Shown piece after piece: positions 44,211 through 51,750 of a stretch of DNA of 64,000 bases. The DNA is from Actinomycetales bacterium SN12 (lineage in GTDB: Bacteria; Actinomycetota; Actinomycetes; Actinomycetales; Microbacteriaceae), in contig PJCV01000006.1 of the NCBI GenBank assembly GCA_002837415.1, positions 62,001-126,000 on the forward strand, read 5' to 3'. A model generated the notes under the pieces. It had not been told where the DNA came from and made no database searches. It was given only the letters and a program-made list of their open reading frames with translations. A program made the translations under genes and the position numbers. Position 1 is the first letter of the stretch; every line of letters starts with the position of its first letter.

Positions 44211-44978
44211 ATGACCGATGTCGTAGAGGCACCCGCCGACGCCGCGAACGACTCGGGAGTGCAGTCCTTCCTGGTCACCTTCAACATCCGCCGCTTCGAC
44301 CCGGAGGTCGACGAGGAGCCGCGCTGGGTCGACTACGACGTCGAGCTGTACGCGACCGACCGCGTGCTCGACGCCCTGCACAAGATCAAGTGGGAGGTCG
44401 ACGGCTCGCTGTCGTTCCGCCGCTCGTGCGCGCACGGCATCTGCGGGTCGGATGCCATGCGCATCAACGGCCGCAACCGCCTGGCCTGCAAGACGCTGAT
44501 CAAGGACCTCGACATCTCGAAGCCGATCTACGTCGAGGCCATCAAGGGTCTGCCCCTCGAGAAGGACCTCATCGTCGACATGGAGCCGTTCTTCGCCTCC
44601 TACCGCGAGGTGCAGCCCTTCCTCATCGCGAACTCCACCCCCGAGAAGGGCAAGGAGCGCGTGCAGTCGATCACCGACCGGGCGATCTTCGACGACACCA
44701 CCAAGTGCATCCTGTGCGCCGCGTGCACCTCGTCGTGCCCGATCTTCTGGACCGACGGACAGTACTTCGGTCCCGCCGCGATCGTGAACGCCCACCGCTT
44801 CATCTTCGACTCGCGCGACGACGCCGGCGATGTGCGTCTCGACATCCTCAACGACAAGGAGGGCGTGTGGCGCTGCCGCACGACCTTCAACTGCACCGAG
44901 GCATGCCCGCGCGGCATCGAGGTCACCAAGGCGATCGCCGAGGTCAAGCAGGCCGTCCTGCGCGGCGGCTCCCGCTGA
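44211..44978 (+). CDS. sdhB: Succinate dehydrogenase iron-sulfur subunit
   Basis: Relays electrons from SdhA to quinone through three clusters. 255 residues: SCAHGICGSDAM plus a later Cys for the [2Fe-2S], CILCAACTSSCPIFW and CRTTFNCTEACPRGI for the [4Fe-4S] and [3Fe-4S] clusters, all Cys present. GGAGAGGAAG precedes ATG 44211, two bases after the sdhA stop. Completes the complex II operon. Confidence 0.95.
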   Translation: MTDVVEAPADAANDSGVQSFLVTFNIRRFDPEVDEEPRWVDYDVELYATDRVLDALHKIKWEVDGSLSFRRSCAHGICGSDAMRINGRNRLACKTLIKDLDISKPIYVEAIKGLPLEKDLIVDMEPFFASYREVQPFLIANSTPEKGKERVQSITDRAIFDDTTKCILCAACTSSCPIFWTDGQYFGPAAIVNAHRFIFDSRDDAGDVRLDILNDKEGVWRCRTTFNCTEACPRGIEVTKAIAEVKQAVLRGGSR

Positions 44979-44992
44979 GCGCAGACACCGAC

Positions 44993-45979
44993 GTGCGCGC
45001 CCGACTGACTCGTTCAGCCGGGCGCGCTGCTGTGTGGGGGCGCCGCATCGCCGCTCTCTTCCCGGTGCGCGTGTGGCGGCACTTCCTGCGCCGCAACGGC
45101 TTCCTGCTGTCGGCGGGCATGGCGTACCAGGCGCTGTTCGCACTGTTCGCGCTGCTCTACGTCGCCTTCGCCGGTGCCGGGGTCTGGGTGGGCGGCAGCG
45201 ATGTCGCGGTCGACGCCATGATCCGGGTCGTGAACGGCTACGTCCCCGGCTTCATCGGACCCGACGGCGTCGTCGCATCTGACGCGGTGCGGCAGGTGGC
45301 GAACTCCGCGACGGGCGCATTCACCCTGACCGGAGCCATCGCCGCGGTCGTCGTGGTGTGGACGGGAATCGGCGCGGTCACCTTCACCCGACGCGCGGTG
45401 CGCGGCATCTTCGGCCTGCCCTTCGACACCCGCAGCTACGTGCTGCTGAAGCTTCGCGATGCCGCCGCCGCGCTCGCGTTCGGAGTGAGCCTGCTCCTGG
45501 GCGCCGCGATCAGCTTCGGCGGCGTGTGGGCGCTGCGCGCGCTGCTCGAGGCATTCGGCCAGGAGGTGCCGAGTGGCACCGTCAGGACGCTCGTCTCGAT
45601 CTCATCGGTGCTCGTCGTGATCGTGATAGACGTCGCCGCCATCGCCGCGCTGGTGCGCTTCCTCACCGGCACGGTCATCCGGTGGCGTCGGATCCTGCCC
45701 GGCTCGGTGCTCGGCGGCGTCACGATGGCCGTGCTGCAGCTCGGCGCCGGTCTGCTGGCCGCGCACACGCCCGGCAACCCGCTGCTGGCGACCTTCGCGG
45801 TGATGGTGGGGCTGCTGCTGTGGTGCCGCGTGATCGCCGCCGTGATCCTGCTCGCGGCGTCGTGGATCGCCCTGAGCGCCGACGACCGCAACGAGCCGCT
45901 GCGCGACAGCGGACCCCTGCGTCCGCTGCGAGCGACGGCCGCACGAGGTCCGCGGCGGGGTGTCCGATCCCGTCGTTAG
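44993..45979 (+). CDS. YihY/BrkB-family membrane protein
   Basis: 328-residue inner-membrane protein with about six helices; function of the family is unsettled (once annotated as RNase BN). FLLSAGMAYQALFALFALLY near residue 40 is the conserved family entry, and LPGSVLGGVTMAVLQLGA and GLLLWCRVIAAVILLAASW lie near the end. GTG 44993, 14 bases after sdhB, is chosen; the frame also runs upstream through sdhB as a shadow. Probably read through from the sdh operon. The C-terminus is Arg-rich. Confidence 0.82.
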   Translation: MRARLTRSAGRAAVWGRRIAALFPVRVWRHFLRRNGFLLSAGMAYQALFALFALLYVAFAGAGVWVGGSDVAVDAMIRVVNGYVPGFIGPDGVVASDAVRQVANSATGAFTLTGAIAAVVVVWTGIGAVTFTRRAVRGIFGLPFDTRSYVLLKLRDAAAALAFGVSLLLGAAISFGGVWALRALLEAFGQEVPSGTVRTLVSISSVLVVIVIDVAAIAALVRFLTGTVIRWRRILPGSVLGGVTMAVLQLGAGLLAAHTPGNPLLATFAVMVGLLLWCRVIAAVILLAASWIALSADDRNEPLRDSGPLRPLRATAARGPRRGVRSRR

Positions 45980-45982
45980 GCT
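45977..45982 (+). promoter_or_regulatory. -10 box of xthA
   Basis: TAGGCT and a 7-base spacer before ATG 45990; the box overlaps the stop of the preceding gene. Confidence 0.6.
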
Positions 45983-45989
45983 GGATGCC

Positions 45990-46883
45990 ATGCCCCACCT
46001 GCGTATCGCCTCTGTCAACGTCAACGGTGTCCGCGCGGCCGTCCGCAACGGGATGCACGCGTGGCTCGAGCAGGCCGACGTCGACATCCTCACGCTGCAG
46101 GAGGTGCGTGCCGACGACGAGCACCTCGCGGCAGCCTTCCCCGACTGGCAGATCGTGCACGACAAGGCCACCGCGAAGGGCAGGGCCGGCGTCGCCGTGC
46201 TCAGCCGCACTCCCGCGCTGGCCTTCCGCACTGCACTCGGCGCCGACGACTTCGACTCCGCCGGCCGCTGGATCGAGGCGGACTTCCAGATCGGCGGGGC
46301 TCCGCTCACGGTCGTCAGCGCCTACGTGCACTCCGGTGAGGCCGACACCCCGAAGCAGGACGAGAAGTGGAAGTTCCTCGACGCGATGAGCGTGCGCATG
46401 GCGCAGCTGGGCACGGACGACGCGCATGCGCTCGTCACCGGCGACCTCAACGTCGGACACCGCCCGCTCGACATCCTGAACTGGAAGGGAAACGTGAAGA
46501 AGTCCGGCTTCCTCGCGCGCGAGCGCGCCTACTTCGACCGCTTCCTCGGCGCCGTAGGGGAGAGCGTCGTGGGCCAGGAGGGCGTCGGCCGGGGCATGAC
46601 CGGGCAGCTCAGCGACACCCGCTCGTTCGCGTCGGAGGGCGGCGGCCTCGGACTCGGCTGGATCGATGTGGGCCGCGCCCATCACGGCGAGGTGCCAGGG
46701 CCGTACACATGGTGGTCGATGCGGGGCAAGGCGTTCGACAACGACAGCGGATGGCGCATCGACTACCACCTCGCGACCCCTCCCCTGGCCGCCCGAGCCG
46801 TCGGCTACACCGTCGCCCGCGCAGCGACGTACGCGGAGCGCTGGAGCGATCACGCGCCCGTCATCGCCGACTACACCTACTGA
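45990..46883 (+). CDS. xthA: Exodeoxyribonuclease III family AP endonuclease
   Basis: DNA repair nuclease cutting at abasic sites and removing 3' blocks. 297 residues with NVNGVRAAV, LTLQEVRADD (metal-binding Glu), VTGDLNVGH, WWSMRGKAFD, RIDYHLAT and WSDHAPVIADY (catalytic Asp-His), the full set of the XthA family. Start ATG 45990 from the leaderless promoter. Directly after the stop begins a repeat array (46884). Confidence 0.93.
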   Translation: MPHLRIASVNVNGVRAAVRNGMHAWLEQADVDILTLQEVRADDEHLAAAFPDWQIVHDKATAKGRAGVAVLSRTPALAFRTALGADDFDSAGRWIEADFQIGGAPLTVVSAYVHSGEADTPKQDEKWKFLDAMSVRMAQLGTDDAHALVTGDLNVGHRPLDILNWKGNVKKSGFLARERAYFDRFLGAVGESVVGQEGVGRGMTGQLSDTRSFASEGGGLGLGWIDVGRAHHGEVPGPYTWWSMRGKAFDNDSGWRIDYHLATPPLAARAVGYTVARAATYAERWSDHAPVIADYTY

Positions 46884-46984
46884 CCCTTCGACAGGCTCAG
46901 GGACCCAGGCGACAGGCTCAGGGACCCAGGCGGCGGGCTCAGGGACCCAGGCGGCAGGCTCAGGGACCCAGGCGGCGGGCGGCC
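46884..46984 (+). repeat. 21-bp tandem array of the interspersed repeat
   Basis: A full CCCTTCGACAGGCTCAGG copy at 46884-46901 is followed by three 21-bp units (46908-46928, 46929-46949, 46950-46970), each ending GGCTCAGGGACCCA, and a degenerate fifth. One to two bases differ per unit. It fills most of the xthA-trpS interval. The core matches copies inside accD, gnd and deoA. Confidence 0.9.
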
Positions 46985-46997
46985 AACGCGAGCCGCA

Positions 46998-47003
46998 TAG
47001 GAT
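46998..47003 (+). promoter_or_regulatory. -10 box of trpS
   Basis: TAGGAT, six bases before GTG 47010, immediately after the repeat array, whose last units occupy the -35 region. Confidence 0.6.
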
Positions 47004-47009
47004 TGCTTC

Positions 47010-48014
47010 GTGACCAAACCACGCCTCTACTCCGGAATGCAGCCCTCCGCCGACTCCCTCCAGGCCGGCAACTACATCGGGGCGCTCCTGCAGTGGCGTG
47101 ACATGCAGACGTCGTACGACGCGTTCTTCTCCGTGGTCGACCTGCACGCGATCACCGTGCCGCAGAACCCACAGGAGCTGCGCGAGAAGACCCGTCGCAC
47201 AGCGGCGCAGTACATCGCCGCCGGGATCGAGCCGTCGAAGTCGACGCTGTACGTGCAGTCGCACGTGCGCGCGCACGCCGAGCTCGCATGGATCCTCAGC
47301 ACCATCACCGGCTTCGGCGAGGCCGGCCGGATGACCCAGTTCAAGGACAAGTCGCAGCGCTATGGTCAGGACTCCACCTCGGTGGGGCTGTTCACCTACC
47401 CCGTGCTGATGGCAGCCGACATCCTGCTGTACCAGAGCGAGCTGGTGCCCGTGGGTGACGACCAGAAGCAGCATGTCGAGCTGACGCGCGACCTGGCCGA
47501 GCGGTTCAACAGCCGGTTCGGCACGACCTTCACGGTGCCGACCTCGGTGATCCAGAAGGACACCGCACGCATCTACGATCTGCAGAACCCGACCTCGAAG
47601 ATGTCGAAGTCGGCCGAGAGCGACGCGGGTGTCCTGTGGCTGCTGGACGACCCGGCCAAGTCGGCGAAGAAGATCATGCGCGCCGTGACCGACAACGAGG
47701 GCTCGGTGCGCTTCGACCGCGAAAACAAGCCAGGTGTGTCGAACCTGCTCACGATCTACGCCGCCCTCACCGGCCGGCAGGTCGGCTCGATCGAGGACGA
47801 GTACGCGGGCCGCGGGTACGGCGACTTCAAGAAGGGGCTCGCCGAAGTCGTCGTGGACGAGTTCGGCCCCGTGCGCGATCGTGCGAACGCCCTGCTCGAC
47901 GACCCGGCGGAGCTGGACAGGCTGCTGGCCGTGAACGCCGCCAAGGCCGACGAGGTCGCCGACGCGACGCTTGCGGACGTGTACGAACGCGTCGGGCTGC
48001 TGCGCCGCGTCTGA
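47010..48014 (+). CDS. trpS: Tryptophanyl-tRNA synthetase
   Basis: Charges tRNA-Trp. 334 residues of the bacterial class Ic enzyme: [19 protein letters not shown] replaces the HIGH motif in the usual TrpRS form, [20 protein letters not shown] is the tryptophan/tRNA-binding helix, and [10 protein letters not shown] is the KMSKS loop. GTG start supported by the promoter six bases upstream. Followed by a small membrane protein gene eight bases later. Confidence 0.95.
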   Translation: MTKPRLYSGMQPSADSLQAGNYIGALLQWRDMQTSYDAFFSVVDLHAITVPQNPQELREKTRRTAAQYIAAGIEPSKSTLYVQSHVRAHAELAWILSTITGFGEAGRMTQFKDKSQRYGQDSTSVGLFTYPVLMAADILLYQSELVPVGDDQKQHVELTRDLAERFNSRFGTTFTVPTSVIQKDTARIYDLQNPTSKMSKSAESDAGVLWLLDDPAKSAKKIMRAVTDNEGSVRFDRENKPGVSNLLTIYAALTGRQVGSIEDEYAGRGYGDFKKGLAEVVVDEFGPVRDRANALLDDPAELDRLLAVNAAKADEVADATLADVYERVGLLRRV

Positions 48015-48022
48015 GGAGCGAG

Positions 48023-48550
48023 ATGACCGACCCCTTCGTCCCCCCTGGCGCTCCGGTCCCTCAGGATCTGCCCGTTCCTCAGGCGCCGCCGCCCGGCGCG
48101 TACGGGGTGCCGGTGGGTGGCTATCAGGCACCTGTCGGCGGCTACTCGGCACCCTCCGCTCCGCCGGCCTCCCGCGGGATGGGAGCCGTATCGCTCGTCG
48201 CCGCTCTGATCGCCGCCCTCGTCGCGCCCGCCGTGGCCGGCGTGCTCGCCCTGCAGATCGGGCTCGCCGTGTCGGTGAACGATCTCTTCGACCGCAGCGG
48301 CGACTTCGTGATCGCCGCCCTCTTCCCCGTGCGCATCGAGACGCTGTGGGCGGAGATCATGTTCTGGCTCGGCACGGTGCTCGGGCTGTTCGGCGTGATC
48401 GGCGGAATCGTGGCGGTGGCTCGCCGGCGCGGACGAGGGATGGGCATCGCCGCGATCGTGATCGCCGCACTCGGGCCCGGGATCTTCTTCCTCGCCGTCG
48501 CGATCATGTACGGCATCGGCAACGGCATCGCCTTCGACCCGATGGCCTGA
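48023..48550 (+). CDS. Small DUF4190-like membrane protein
   Basis: 175 residues: a Pro/Gly/Tyr-rich cytosolic start (PPGAYGVPVGGYQAPVGGYS) and three or four hydrophobic segments (52-75, 100-125, 140-165). The layout, disordered Pro-rich head with a helical pair and RRRGRGMGIAAI between helices, is typical of DUF4190-like actinobacterial proteins of unknown role. GAGGAGCGAG precedes ATG 48023; it is probably co-transcribed with trpS. Confidence 0.7.
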   Translation: MTDPFVPPGAPVPQDLPVPQAPPPGAYGVPVGGYQAPVGGYSAPSAPPASRGMGAVSLVAALIAALVAPAVAGVLALQIGLAVSVNDLFDRSGDFVIAALFPVRIETLWAEIMFWLGTVLGLFGVIGGIVAVARRRGRGMGIAAIVIAALGPGIFFLAVAIMYGIGNGIAFDPMA

Positions 48551-48564
48551 CGGCGATTGCGCGC

Positions 48565-49143
48565 TCAGCGCGAGTGGTGCCGCTGCTGCGCGGCCAGCAG
48601 CCCTTCGTCGACGAGCTGCTCCACGGCATCCGCCGCGTCGGAGATGAAGATCGGCAGCGTCTTCTGCTCGACGGACCCGAACGATGCGAGCACCCAGTCC
48701 GCGGGATCCTGCCGCCCGGGCGGGCGGCCGATGCCCGCCCGCACCCGCAGGAAGTCGGGTGTGGTGAGGGTTCGGGCGATATCGCGGACGCCGTTGTGCC
48801 CGCCGTGCCCGCCGCCGATCTTCATGCGGATGCTGTCGAACGGGATGTCGAGCTCGTCGTGCACGACGATGACGTTCTCGGGCGCCACCGAGTAGAACCG
48901 CGCCAGAGCGGCGACCGGCGTGCCTGACGTGTTCATGAACGAGTTGGGCTTGGCCAGCACGATGCGATCTCCGCCGGGACGCACGCGGGTCTCGACGACC
49001 CGTGCGCCGGCCTTGTGCTCGCGGAAGCGCTCGCTGCGACGGTCGGCGAGCTCGTCGACGACCATCTGCCCGATGTTGTGGCGGGTCGCCGCGTAGCGGG
49101 GGCCCGGGTTGCCGAGGCCGACGATCAGCCAGGTGGTGGTCAT
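48565..49143 (-). CDS. pth: Peptidyl-tRNA hydrolase
   Basis: Recycles peptidyl-tRNA dropped from ribosomes. 192 residues with [18 protein letters not shown] (catalytic His in TRHN), [11 protein letters not shown], and [13 protein letters not shown], all diagnostic. It lies downstream of rplY on the same strand, the usual actinobacterial pair, but a hairpin lies between them. Confidence 0.95.
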   Translation of the reverse strand: MTTTWLIVGLGNPGPRYAATRHNIGQMVVDELADRRSERFREHKAGARVVETRVRPGGDRIVLAKPNSFMNTSGTPVAALARFYSVAPENVIVVHDELDIPFDSIRMKIGGGHGGHNGVRDIARTLTTPDFLRVRAGIGRPPGRQDPADWVLASFGSVEQKTLPIFISDAADAVEQLVDEGLLAAQQRHHSR

Positions 49144-49166
49144 TCGCTTCCCTCTCGAGCGGATAT

Positions 49167-49203
49167 GACGGAGGGGACGCGATCAGCTCGCGCCCCCTCC
49201 GTC
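49167..49203 (-). terminator. Terminator-like hairpin between rplY and pth
   Basis: GACGGAGGGG pairs with CCCCTCCGTC (10 bp), with an inner CGCGA/TCGCG pairing. It would reduce pth expression relative to rplY. Confidence 0.7.
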
Positions 49204-49218
49204 CAGATCGTCAGCGGA

Positions 49219-49812
49219 TCACTCCGCGGCGGCCTCCTCGGCCGGAGCCTCGGCACCCTCGTCCTCGACCGGAGCGGCCGGGACGGAGATCGCGACCACG
49301 AGGGTCTCGGGGTCGGCGACGAGCGTGACGCCCTTGGGCAGCTTCACGTCGGCGGCGGTGATCTGCGCGCCCTCCTCGAGGCCCTCGACGGAGACCTCGA
49401 CGTTCTCGGGGATGTCCGTGGCCTCGGCCTCGACCGACAGGGTCACGGCGTCGAGGGCCGCGATGGTGCCCGCGAACGACTCGCCGGTCAGGACGACGGG
49501 CAGGTCGATGGCGACCTTCTCGCCCTTCTTCACGACGAGCAGGTCGATGTGCTCGATGATCTGGTGCACCGGGTCCCTCTGCACGTCCTTGACGAGGGCG
49601 AGCTGCGAGGTGCCGTCGATCTCGAGGTCGAGCAGCGCGTTGGCGCGGCGGATGATGAGCGACACCTGGTGACCGGGCAGGGCGACGTGCACCGGGTCGG
49701 TGCCGTGGCCGTAGATCACGGCGGGGATCTTGCCGGCGGCGCGCAGACGGCGGGCGAAGCCCTTGCCGAAGCTCGTGCGGGTCTCGGCGACGACCTTGTT
49801 CTCGTCAGACAT
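49219..49812 (-). CDS. rplY: Ribosomal protein bL25 (CTC form)
   Basis: 5S rRNA-binding protein of the large subunit. 197 residues: the L25 domain (1-95; TRTSFGKGFARRLRAAGKIPA, VIYGHGTDPVHV) followed by the C-terminal beta domain of the longer CTC form and an acidic Ala/Glu tail. AAGGAG precedes ATG 49812. A possible -10 (TACGAT, minus 50000-49995) would give a leader of about 175 bases, long for this genome, leaving room for regulation. Confidence 0.94.
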   Translation of the reverse strand: MSDENKVVAETRTSFGKGFARRLRAAGKIPAVIYGHGTDPVHVALPGHQVSLIIRRANALLDLEIDGTSQLALVKDVQRDPVHQIIEHIDLLVVKKGEKVAIDLPVVLTGESFAGTIAALDAVTLSVEAEATDIPENVEVSVEGLEEGAQITAADVKLPKGVTLVADPETLVVAISVPAAPVEDEGAEAPAEEAAAE

Positions 49813-50013
49813 GTTGTTCTCCTTCAGGCACGCGGGACGGGGCCGCGCGGTGGTCATGGTCTCGGAAGCCTCGGTGCGGACACGAGGAGGCGAGACGCTG
49901 CGCGACTGAAGGATTCAGCCGACCACCGGGCTCACGTCACCGCGTCGATCACGGATGCGCGCATGTGCGCGATCCCTCGCCGAGGAACTCCTCCATCGTA
50001 CCCGAAAGCTCGA

Positions 50014-50019
50014 TAGGCT
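50014..50019 (+). promoter_or_regulatory. -10 box of the 41-residue membrane peptide gene
   Basis: TAGGCT, six bases before ATG 50026. Confidence 0.6.
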
Positions 50020-50025
50020 GTGGGC

Positions 50026-50151
50026 ATGCTCGATCCCGCTTTCCTCTCGCATGTCGTCTTCTGGGTCATCGGCGCGATCGCCGTCTGCGGCGTCGTGTCG
50101 TCGTTCGCCGCGATGTTCGCGATGGGACGCTCGGGCTACCGCGAGGACTGA
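50026..50151 (+). CDS. 41-residue single-helix membrane peptide
   Basis: A short open frame encoding MLDPAFLSHVVFWVIG..., one hydrophobic helix (about 7-33) and a charged tail ending GRSGYRED. It has the same leaderless promoter as full genes and good GC-rich codon use, so it is likely translated. The form (outside acidic start, one helix, basic-acidic tail) recalls small integral peptides that modulate transporters or the divisome. It lies convergent with the gluconate permease gene, 14 bases apart. Function unknown. Confidence 0.65.
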   Translation: MLDPAFLSHVVFWVIGAIAVCGVVSSFAAMFAMGRSGYRED

Positions 50152-50165
50152 CCCCCTGGCGTCGC

Positions 50166-51554
50166 TCAGAAGAGCGACGCCAGCAGGTAGACCACCAGCA
50201 CGATCGCGAACGCGAGCACCGACTGGATGCTCTGCTGCACGGTCCACGTCTTGAGCGTGGTCTTGACGTCCATCCCCATCAGGCGCCCGACCAGCCAGAA
50301 CCCCGAGTCGTTCACGTGGCTGGCCATGACCGACCCCGCCGCCGTGGCGAGTGTGATCGCGACCACCTCGAGCGGGTTGAAGTCGCCGCCCAGCACCGCC
50401 GGAGCGATGAGGCCCGCCGCGGTGACCAGCGCCACGGTCGCAGAACCCTGCGCGATGCGCAGCACGGCGGCGATGACGTAGGCGGCCACCACCACCGGCA
50501 GTCCCATGCCGCTCAGCGTGTCCGAGAGCGCCTCGCCGATGCCCGACGAGCGCAGCACCCCGCCGAACATGCCGCCGGCTCCCGTGATCAGCACCACCGA
50601 GCAGATCGGGCCGAGCGACGAGTCGACGATCTTCTCCAGGGCCGTGCCCTGTTCGCCGCGTCGCCAGCCGAGCACGACCAGGGCCACGAGCACCGTGATG
50701 GTCAGCGCCACCGGCGACTGACCGATGAAGATGAGCGACTGCGCCCACAGCTCGGTCGAGTCGATGACACCCGCACTGCCGAGCGTGCTGAGTCCCGTGT
50801 TGAGGAAGATGAGAAGCATGGGCAGCAGCAGCAGCATGATGATCGTCTTGACCTGCGGCGGGTTCGACGGCTGATCCTCGTCCTCGCTGCCGAACAGCGC
50901 AGGCACCGGCAGGATCCAGCGGCTGCCGACGAACCTCCCCCACAGGTAGCCGGAGAGGTACCAGACGGGGAGCGCGACGAGCAGTCCGACCAGCAGCACC
51001 AGGCCGATGTTCGTCTCGTACGCAGCCGAGGCGGTGACCGGACCGGGATGCGGCGGCAGGAAGACGTGCATCACCGAGAAAGCCGCCGCCGCGGGGATGC
51101 CGTACAGCAGCACGTTCGTCCCTGACACCCGCCGCGCGATGGCGAAGATGATCGGCAGCATCATGATGAGTCCCGCGTCGAAGAACATCGGGAAGCCGAG
51201 GATCAGCGAGGCCACACCGAGCGCGAAGGGCGCTCGCTTCTCTCCGAACACCCGCACGAAGCTGTCGGCGAGCGCGTGCGCGCCGCCGGAATGCTCGATG
51301 AGCCTGCCCAGCATGGCACCGAGTCCGACCAGCAGCGCGACGCTCGCGAGAGTGGTGCCGAAACCGCCGAGTGCGACGGTCAGCACCTGCTCGATCGGGA
51401 TGCCCGCGACGATCGCCGTCAGCAGCGAGACGATCACGAGGGTGAGGAACGCGTGCAGCTTGAACCCGATGATCAGCACGAGGATCAGCGCGATCGCGCC
51501 GCCGGCGATGAGCAGAAGCGGTCCTGCGGCGAGGGTCTGGGTCCATTCGTCCAT
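50166..51554 (-). CDS. gntP: Gluconate:H+ symporter, GntP family
   Basis: Imports gluconate or a related sugar acid. 462 residues, twelve or more membrane helices, with ASLILGFPMFFDAGLIMMLP and HVFLPPHPGPVTASAAYETNIG, both GntP hallmarks, and the GSATVALVTAAGLIAP segment in the second half. GGGGAGA precedes ATG 51554. It is divergent from gnd, which uses the 6-phosphogluconate that follows gluconate uptake and phosphorylation; the kinase itself is not in the window. Confidence 0.92.
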   Translation of the reverse strand: MDEWTQTLAAGPLLLIAGGAIALILVLIIGFKLHAFLTLVIVSLLTAIVAGIPIEQVLTVALGGFGTTLASVALLVGLGAMLGRLIEHSGGAHALADSFVRVFGEKRAPFALGVASLILGFPMFFDAGLIMMLPIIFAIARRVSGTNVLLYGIPAAAAFSVMHVFLPPHPGPVTASAAYETNIGLVLLVGLLVALPVWYLSGYLWGRFVGSRWILPVPALFGSEDEDQPSNPPQVKTIIMLLLLPMLLIFLNTGLSTLGSAGVIDSTELWAQSLIFIGQSPVALTITVLVALVVLGWRRGEQGTALEKIVDSSLGPICSVVLITGAGGMFGGVLRSSGIGEALSDTLSGMGLPVVVAAYVIAAVLRIAQGSATVALVTAAGLIAPAVLGGDFNPLEVVAITLATAAGSVMASHVNDSGFWLVGRLMGMDVKTTLKTWTVQQSIQSVLAFAIVLVVYLLASLF

Positions 51555-51591
51555 GTGACATCTCCCCTGCTTCCGTCGGCCACGGCGCGTG

Positions 51592-51601
51592 ACCGATCGG
51601 T
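51592..51601. promoter_or_regulatory. Palindrome over the gntP transcription start
   Basis: ACCGATCGGT is a perfect 10-bp palindrome, enclosed by GGCCAC and GTGGCC (51579-51605). A minus-strand -10 box TAGCGT (51613-51608) would start transcription at its edge, so a repressor bound here would block gntP. No matching regulator is in view. Confidence 0.45.
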
Positions 51602-51750
51602 GGCCACACGCTAACAGAACGCCTCCGGCGGGGAACACCCCCGCGCGCGACGAGATCCGCTCTGGCATCGGCTCGGCTGAAACGAAGGGATGCCGGGCCG
51701 TCGCGCACCGATAACCTGAGATCACGCCCTTCATCACCGAGGAGATTCCT

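Noticed and set aside
46884..47013. Open frame with repeated RRQAQGP after xthA
   Set aside because: Only a reading of the 21-bp repeat array; no start signal, and it overlaps the trpS promoter.
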